From: Nocardiopsaceae bacterium | Lineage (GTDB): Bacteria; Actinomycetota; Actinomycetes; Streptosporangiales; Streptosporangiaceae | Direction of reading: 5' to 3' | Length of the DNA stretch: 8,701 nucleotides | Assembly (NCBI GenBank): GCA_031254715.1 | Contig: JAIRTY010000753.1 | Location: 1 to 8,701 of the forward strand | Notes under the pieces: model-generated | Database searches by the model: none | What the model was told of the DNA's origin: nothing | Seen by the model: the letters and a program-made list of their open reading frames with translations, nothing else | In this document: in pieces, positions 6,850 through 8,701 of the stretch | Layout of the letters: the number at the start of each line of letters is the position of its first letter | Numbering within the stretch: the first letter of the stretch is position 1 | Program-made: the position numbers and the translations under genes

Positions 6850-8091
6850 TTGACCACGACAACGGCTAAGAGACGCTGGTCAGGACTGGTGCTGGCGGGT
6901 CTGGCCGCCGGCGCGCTGGCGCTGGCGGGCTGCGGCGGCCCGGGCGGCTCCGGTGCCGCGGCGCACGCCCCCATCGTCATTTGCGGCGACCTGGCGCTGT
7001 CAGGCCCCTACGCGCAGATCGGCGAGACCGACAACTGGGGCGCCACCGCGTTCTTCAAGCACGTCAACGCCACCGGCGGGATCCTTGGCCACAAGGTCAA
7101 GTACACCGAGTTCAACAACCAGTCCTCGGCCTCCCAGTCCGAGCTGATCGCCCGCAAGTGCATCCAGCAGGAGCACGCGAAATTCATCGTCGGGCCGGAG
7201 TCCGGTGCCGACACGTTGTCAGCGCTGCCGATCGCCATCGCCTACCACACGATCCTGATCAGCTTGTCCTCCGGCTGGCAGACCAACGGCTACCCGCGCA
7301 GCGAGCTGAACTCCTGGGGCTTCCCCGGCTTCTACGACGTCTTCTACCAGGACCAGCTGGCCTCCGTGCAGCAGCTGATCGGGCCGCGGCACTACACCCG
7401 GGTGGCGCTGCTCGAGGACAACTGCGGCTCGGTCTGCCTGACCAACAAGGCCACCGTGCAGCAACTGGCCAAGCAGCACCACTTCAAGCTGGTCAGCACC
7501 CAGATCGACCAGGTCGGTGCGACCGACATCACGCCACAGGTGCTGGCCATGCTGGCCGCCAAGCCGCAGATCATCCTGTTCGGCCTGGTCCCCGGCACCG
7601 ACTCGATCACCGCGATCCGGGCGATCCGCGGCCAGGACCCGAACATCCCGATCAGCGAGTGCTCAGCCTGCGAGCTCCCCAGCTTCATCGCCGCTGCGGG
7701 AGGGGCCAGGAACATGCACAACATCTACGTGCTGGGCTCGATGCAGAACTGGCTGCAGGCCGCCAAGCAGGGAACCACCCCGCAGGCGAAGGCCACCGCC
7801 GTTGGGCTTGAGCAGTATTTCGCCGGCCTGAAGGCGGCCGGTTTCAGCAGCGAGAACCAGCTCGACAACAGCCAGGAAGGCTGGGACGCGGGGCTGGAGA
7901 TCCAGTGGGCGATCAAGAGCGCGGGCACGCTCGACGAGACCGCCGTCATGCACAGGCTCCAGCACCTCAACATCAACACCCTGGGCATCGTCTGGAACCG
8001 GACGCCGCAGAACTACGAGAACATCTCGCAGGTCCTCGCGGCCATGGAGACCATCAAGCCGGACGGCACCCCCGCCCTCTACCAGGGCTGA
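6850..8091 (+). CDS. ABC transporter substrate-binding lipoprotein, LivJ-like (periplasmic-binding fold type 1)
   Basis: From TTG 6850 the product is 413 residues; from GTG 6820 it would be 423. The N-terminus MTTTTAKRRW is followed by a hydrophobic stretch and the lipobox ALAGC (Cys28). It should therefore be exported and lipid-anchored to the outer face of the membrane, delivering ligand to the permeases encoded just upstream. The mature part begins with PIVICGDLALSGPYAQIG, the usual opening strand and ligand-contacting loop of the Peripla_BP_6/LivJ family. It continues with GGILGHKVKY, FIVGPESGADTLSALPIA and a hinge-and-lobe pattern through PDGTPALYQG. Family length is about 370-420. Unusual are six cysteines in the mature region: Cys45, Cys104, a CX3C pair (192/196) and a CX2C pair (271/274). 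These may form disulfides or bind metal. The ligand is unknown; HAAT binding proteins accept amino acids, amides, urea and aromatic acids. This appears to be the last gene of the operon. Confidence 0.9.
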   Translation: MTTTTAKRRWSGLVLAGLAAGALALAGCGGPGGSGAAAHAPIVICGDLALSGPYAQIGETDNWGATAFFKHVNATGGILGHKVKYTEFNNQSSASQSELIARKCIQQEHAKFIVGPESGADTLSALPIAIAYHTILISLSSGWQTNGYPRSELNSWGFPGFYDVFYQDQLASVQQLIGPRHYTRVALLEDNCGSVCLTNKATVQQLAKQHHFKLVSTQIDQVGATDITPQVLAMLAAKPQIILFGLVPGTDSITAIRAIRGQDPNIPISECSACELPSFIAAAGGARNMHNIYVLGSMQNWLQAAKQGTTPQAKATAVGLEQYFAGLKAAGFSSENQLDNSQEGWDAGLEIQWAIKSAGTLDETAVMHRLQHLNINTLGIVWNRTPQNYENISQVLAAMETIKPDGTPALYQG

Positions 8092-8100
8092 CGCAGGCCG

Positions 8101-8128
8101 GGGACGGGACCGCGCCCGGTCCCGTCCC
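8101..8128 (+). terminator. GC-rich hairpin, probable operon terminator without U-tract
   Basis: GGGACGGGACCG (8101-8112) and CGGTCCCGTCCC (8117-8128) are perfect 12-bp inverted arms around the four-base loop CGCC. It begins nine bases after the binding-protein stop. No T-run follows, which is common for actinobacterial terminators. Position and stem strength make it the likely end of the upstream operon. The remaining intergenic bases up to about 8208 show nothing I can assign. Confidence 0.75.
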
Positions 8129-8208
8129 GCCGGGCTCCCCGGAACGGCGGCTCAGCTCACGCCGGAGAGCGTGGCTCAATGATCGGTGGCCCACGGCCCG
8201 ATGCTAGG

Positions 8209-8237
8209 TTGTACTTAAACGTACAGCAACGTACAAT
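8209..8237 (+). promoter_or_regulatory. Promoter of the toxin-antitoxin operon, predicted leaderless
   Basis: A -35-like TTGTAC (8209-8214) and a -10 TACAAT (8232-8237, five of six to TATAAT) are separated by exactly 17 bp. Counting from the -10 box, transcription should start at about 8244, the A of the antitoxin ATG, with no room for a ribosome site. Leaderless mRNAs with this geometry are common in actinobacteria. The region is strikingly AT-rich against its surroundings. Confidence 0.7.
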
Positions 8238-8240
8238 TTA
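8209..8240 (+). promoter_or_regulatory. Candidate autoregulatory operator with three GTAC units at 10-bp spacing
   Basis: GTAC occurs at 8211, 8221 and 8231, one helical turn apart. AACGTACA is repeated directly at 8218-8225 and 8228-8235. TTGTAC (8209-8214) and GTACAA (8231-8236) are perfect inverted arms, and TGTAC/GTACA form a nested pair. Each unit is within one base of TGTACA, the core hexamer reported for the YefM operator. The repeats cover the promoter elements, so binding by the antitoxin encoded next would block transcription. The role as operator is inferred. Confidence 0.6.
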
Positions 8241-8243
8241 TGC

Positions 8244-8534
8244 ATGACGTCGATGACGGCTTCCGATGCCCGGGCCGCGCTGCCCGAGTTGCTGACCCGC
8301 GTCGAGAACGGCGAGGAGGTCATCATCACCCGGCACGGCCGGCCGGTGGCAGTGCTCGTGCGCCCGGACACCCTGCGGAGCCGCCGCGCCGGCGCGGTCC
8401 TGGCGGACTCCGAACGGATACACGAGCTGATCGGCGATGCGGCCGCCGCTCCGCTGACCGAGGCCCCGCAGCTGACAGCGCACCGGGCCGAGGAGCTGAT
8501 AGCCGAGATCAGGGCCGGACGCGACGCGCGCTGA
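8244..8534 (+). CDS. Type II antitoxin, Phd/YefM family
   Basis: This 96-residue protein should neutralise the toxin encoded directly after it and repress their shared promoter. The N-terminal part (about 4-50: TASDARAALPELLTRVENGEE, then VIITRHGRPVAVLV) matches the Phd/YefM DNA-binding and dimerisation fold, including the hallmark ITRHGRPVAVLV strand. The C-terminal half is charged and helical, as expected for the toxin-wrapping tail, ending in EELIAEIRAGRDAR. The ATG at 8244 is chosen because the predicted transcription start falls on it; a second in-frame ATG at 8253 would also give a complete domain. No Shine-Dalgarno sequence is present, in agreement with leaderless translation. Its stop shares one base with the toxin start (TGATG), so the toxin is probably translated by re-initiation. 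The family call is secure. Confidence 0.9.
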   Translation: MTSMTASDARAALPELLTRVENGEEVIITRHGRPVAVLVRPDTLRSRRAGAVLADSERIHELIGDAAAAPLTEAPQLTAHRAEELIAEIRAGRDAR

Positions 8535-8701
8535 TGGACGCCTTCGACGCTGATGTGATCATCTACGCGGCGGTTCCCGGACACCCGCTGGGCCAGCGGG
8601 TGTCCGCCCTGTTCCGGTCGGCGGCAGCGGGCAGGCCGGCCGGCGTCGGCTCGGTCCTGCTGCTGCCCGAGGTGATGGGCAAGCCGCTGCGTGACGGCAC
8701 C
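8534..8701 (+). CDS. PIN-domain toxin (VapC-like), 3'-truncated by window edge
   Basis: Only the first 56 codons are visible. The opening MDAFDADVIIYAA is the first strand of a PIN-domain ribonuclease, with Asp5 and Asp7 as candidates for the first metal-binding acidic residue. The following PGHPLGQRVSALF helix and the later VLLLPEVMGKPL segment, with Glu46 as the probable second acidic residue, agree with PIN toxins. Known relatives are Mg-dependent RNases that cleave tRNA, rRNA or mRNA and are held inactive by the antitoxin. The ATG overlaps the antitoxin stop by one base, the usual layout of a toxin-antitoxin operon. The remaining catalytic residues lie beyond the window, so integrity of the gene cannot be judged. 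Confidence 0.8.
   Translation, partial: MDAFDADVIIYAAVPGHPLGQRVSALFRSAAAGRPAGVGSVLLLPEVMGKPLRDGT

Noticed and set aside
4841..6862. Minus-strand reading frame of 673 codons opposite the LivM-LivG fusion
   Set aside because: Low-complexity His/Asp/Arg/Gln-rich translation with no domain. The plus strand carries clear permease and ATPase motifs.
8129..8208. Possible small RNA, riboswitch or second promoter between terminator and antitoxin promoter
   Set aside because: Only short imperfect GC repeats are present, with no convincing structure, promoter or reading frame.
8204..8584. Minus-strand reading frame of 126 codons opposite the antitoxin gene
   Set aside because: It overlaps the promoter and antitoxin on the opposite strand and has no recognisable domain. 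The plus-strand Phd/YefM protein and its promoter explain the region.
1..8701. tRNA, rRNA, CRISPR arrays, insertion sequences, attachment sites
   Set aside because: No tRNA-like cloverleaf, spaced direct repeats, transposase motifs or terminal inverted repeats were seen on either strand by eye.

Overview
The window is very GC-rich, with strong G/C preference at third codon positions, GTG and TTG starts alongside ATG, and tightly overlapping genes. It looks like an actinomycete chromosome (Actinomycetota); the genus cannot be named from sequence alone. All genes that can be supported lie on the plus strand.

Positions 1 to 8091 hold what reads as one catabolic operon. It opens with the 3' part of an aconitase X large subunit. 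This is followed by the aconitase X swivel subunit (GTGA overlap) and a divergent IlvD/Edd-family Fe-S dehydratase (TGATG overlap). A complete branched-chain-amino-acid-type (HAAT family) ABC importer comes next: a LivF-like ATPase (GTGA overlap), a LivH-like permease, a single-chain LivM-LivG fusion (permease plus ATPase joined by a repeat-bearing linker), and a LivJ-like lipoprotein substrate-binding protein. Gaps between these genes are between a 4-base overlap and about 26 bases. The layout implies that the importer delivers a small polar carboxylate or amino-acid-like molecule that the dehydratases then act on. Known bacterial aconitase X enzymes dehydrate cis-3-hydroxy-L-proline, so a hydroxyproline-like or hydroxy-acid substrate is a reasonable guess, but nothing in the window proves it. 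No regulator and no downstream reductase or aldolase is visible. The IlvD/Edd protein lacks several otherwise conserved active-site residues, which argues against ordinary branched-chain amino acid biosynthesis.

Positions 8092 to 8243 are non-coding. They contain a perfect 12-bp GC-rich hairpin that probably ends the operon, then an AT-rich island with a well-formed promoter overlaid by three GTAC units spaced exactly 10 bp apart.

Positions 8244 to the end carry a type II toxin-antitoxin pair: a Phd/YefM-family antitoxin that appears to be transcribed as a leaderless mRNA, and the start of a PIN-domain (VapC-like) toxin cut off by the window edge. This module appears transcriptionally separate from the catabolic operon.

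The less ordinary points are the pairing of two unrelated dehydratases with a dedicated transporter, the altered IlvD/Edd active site, the predicted asymmetry of the transporter's two ATP sites, the paired cysteines of the binding protein, and the promoter/operator architecture of the toxin-antitoxin locus.
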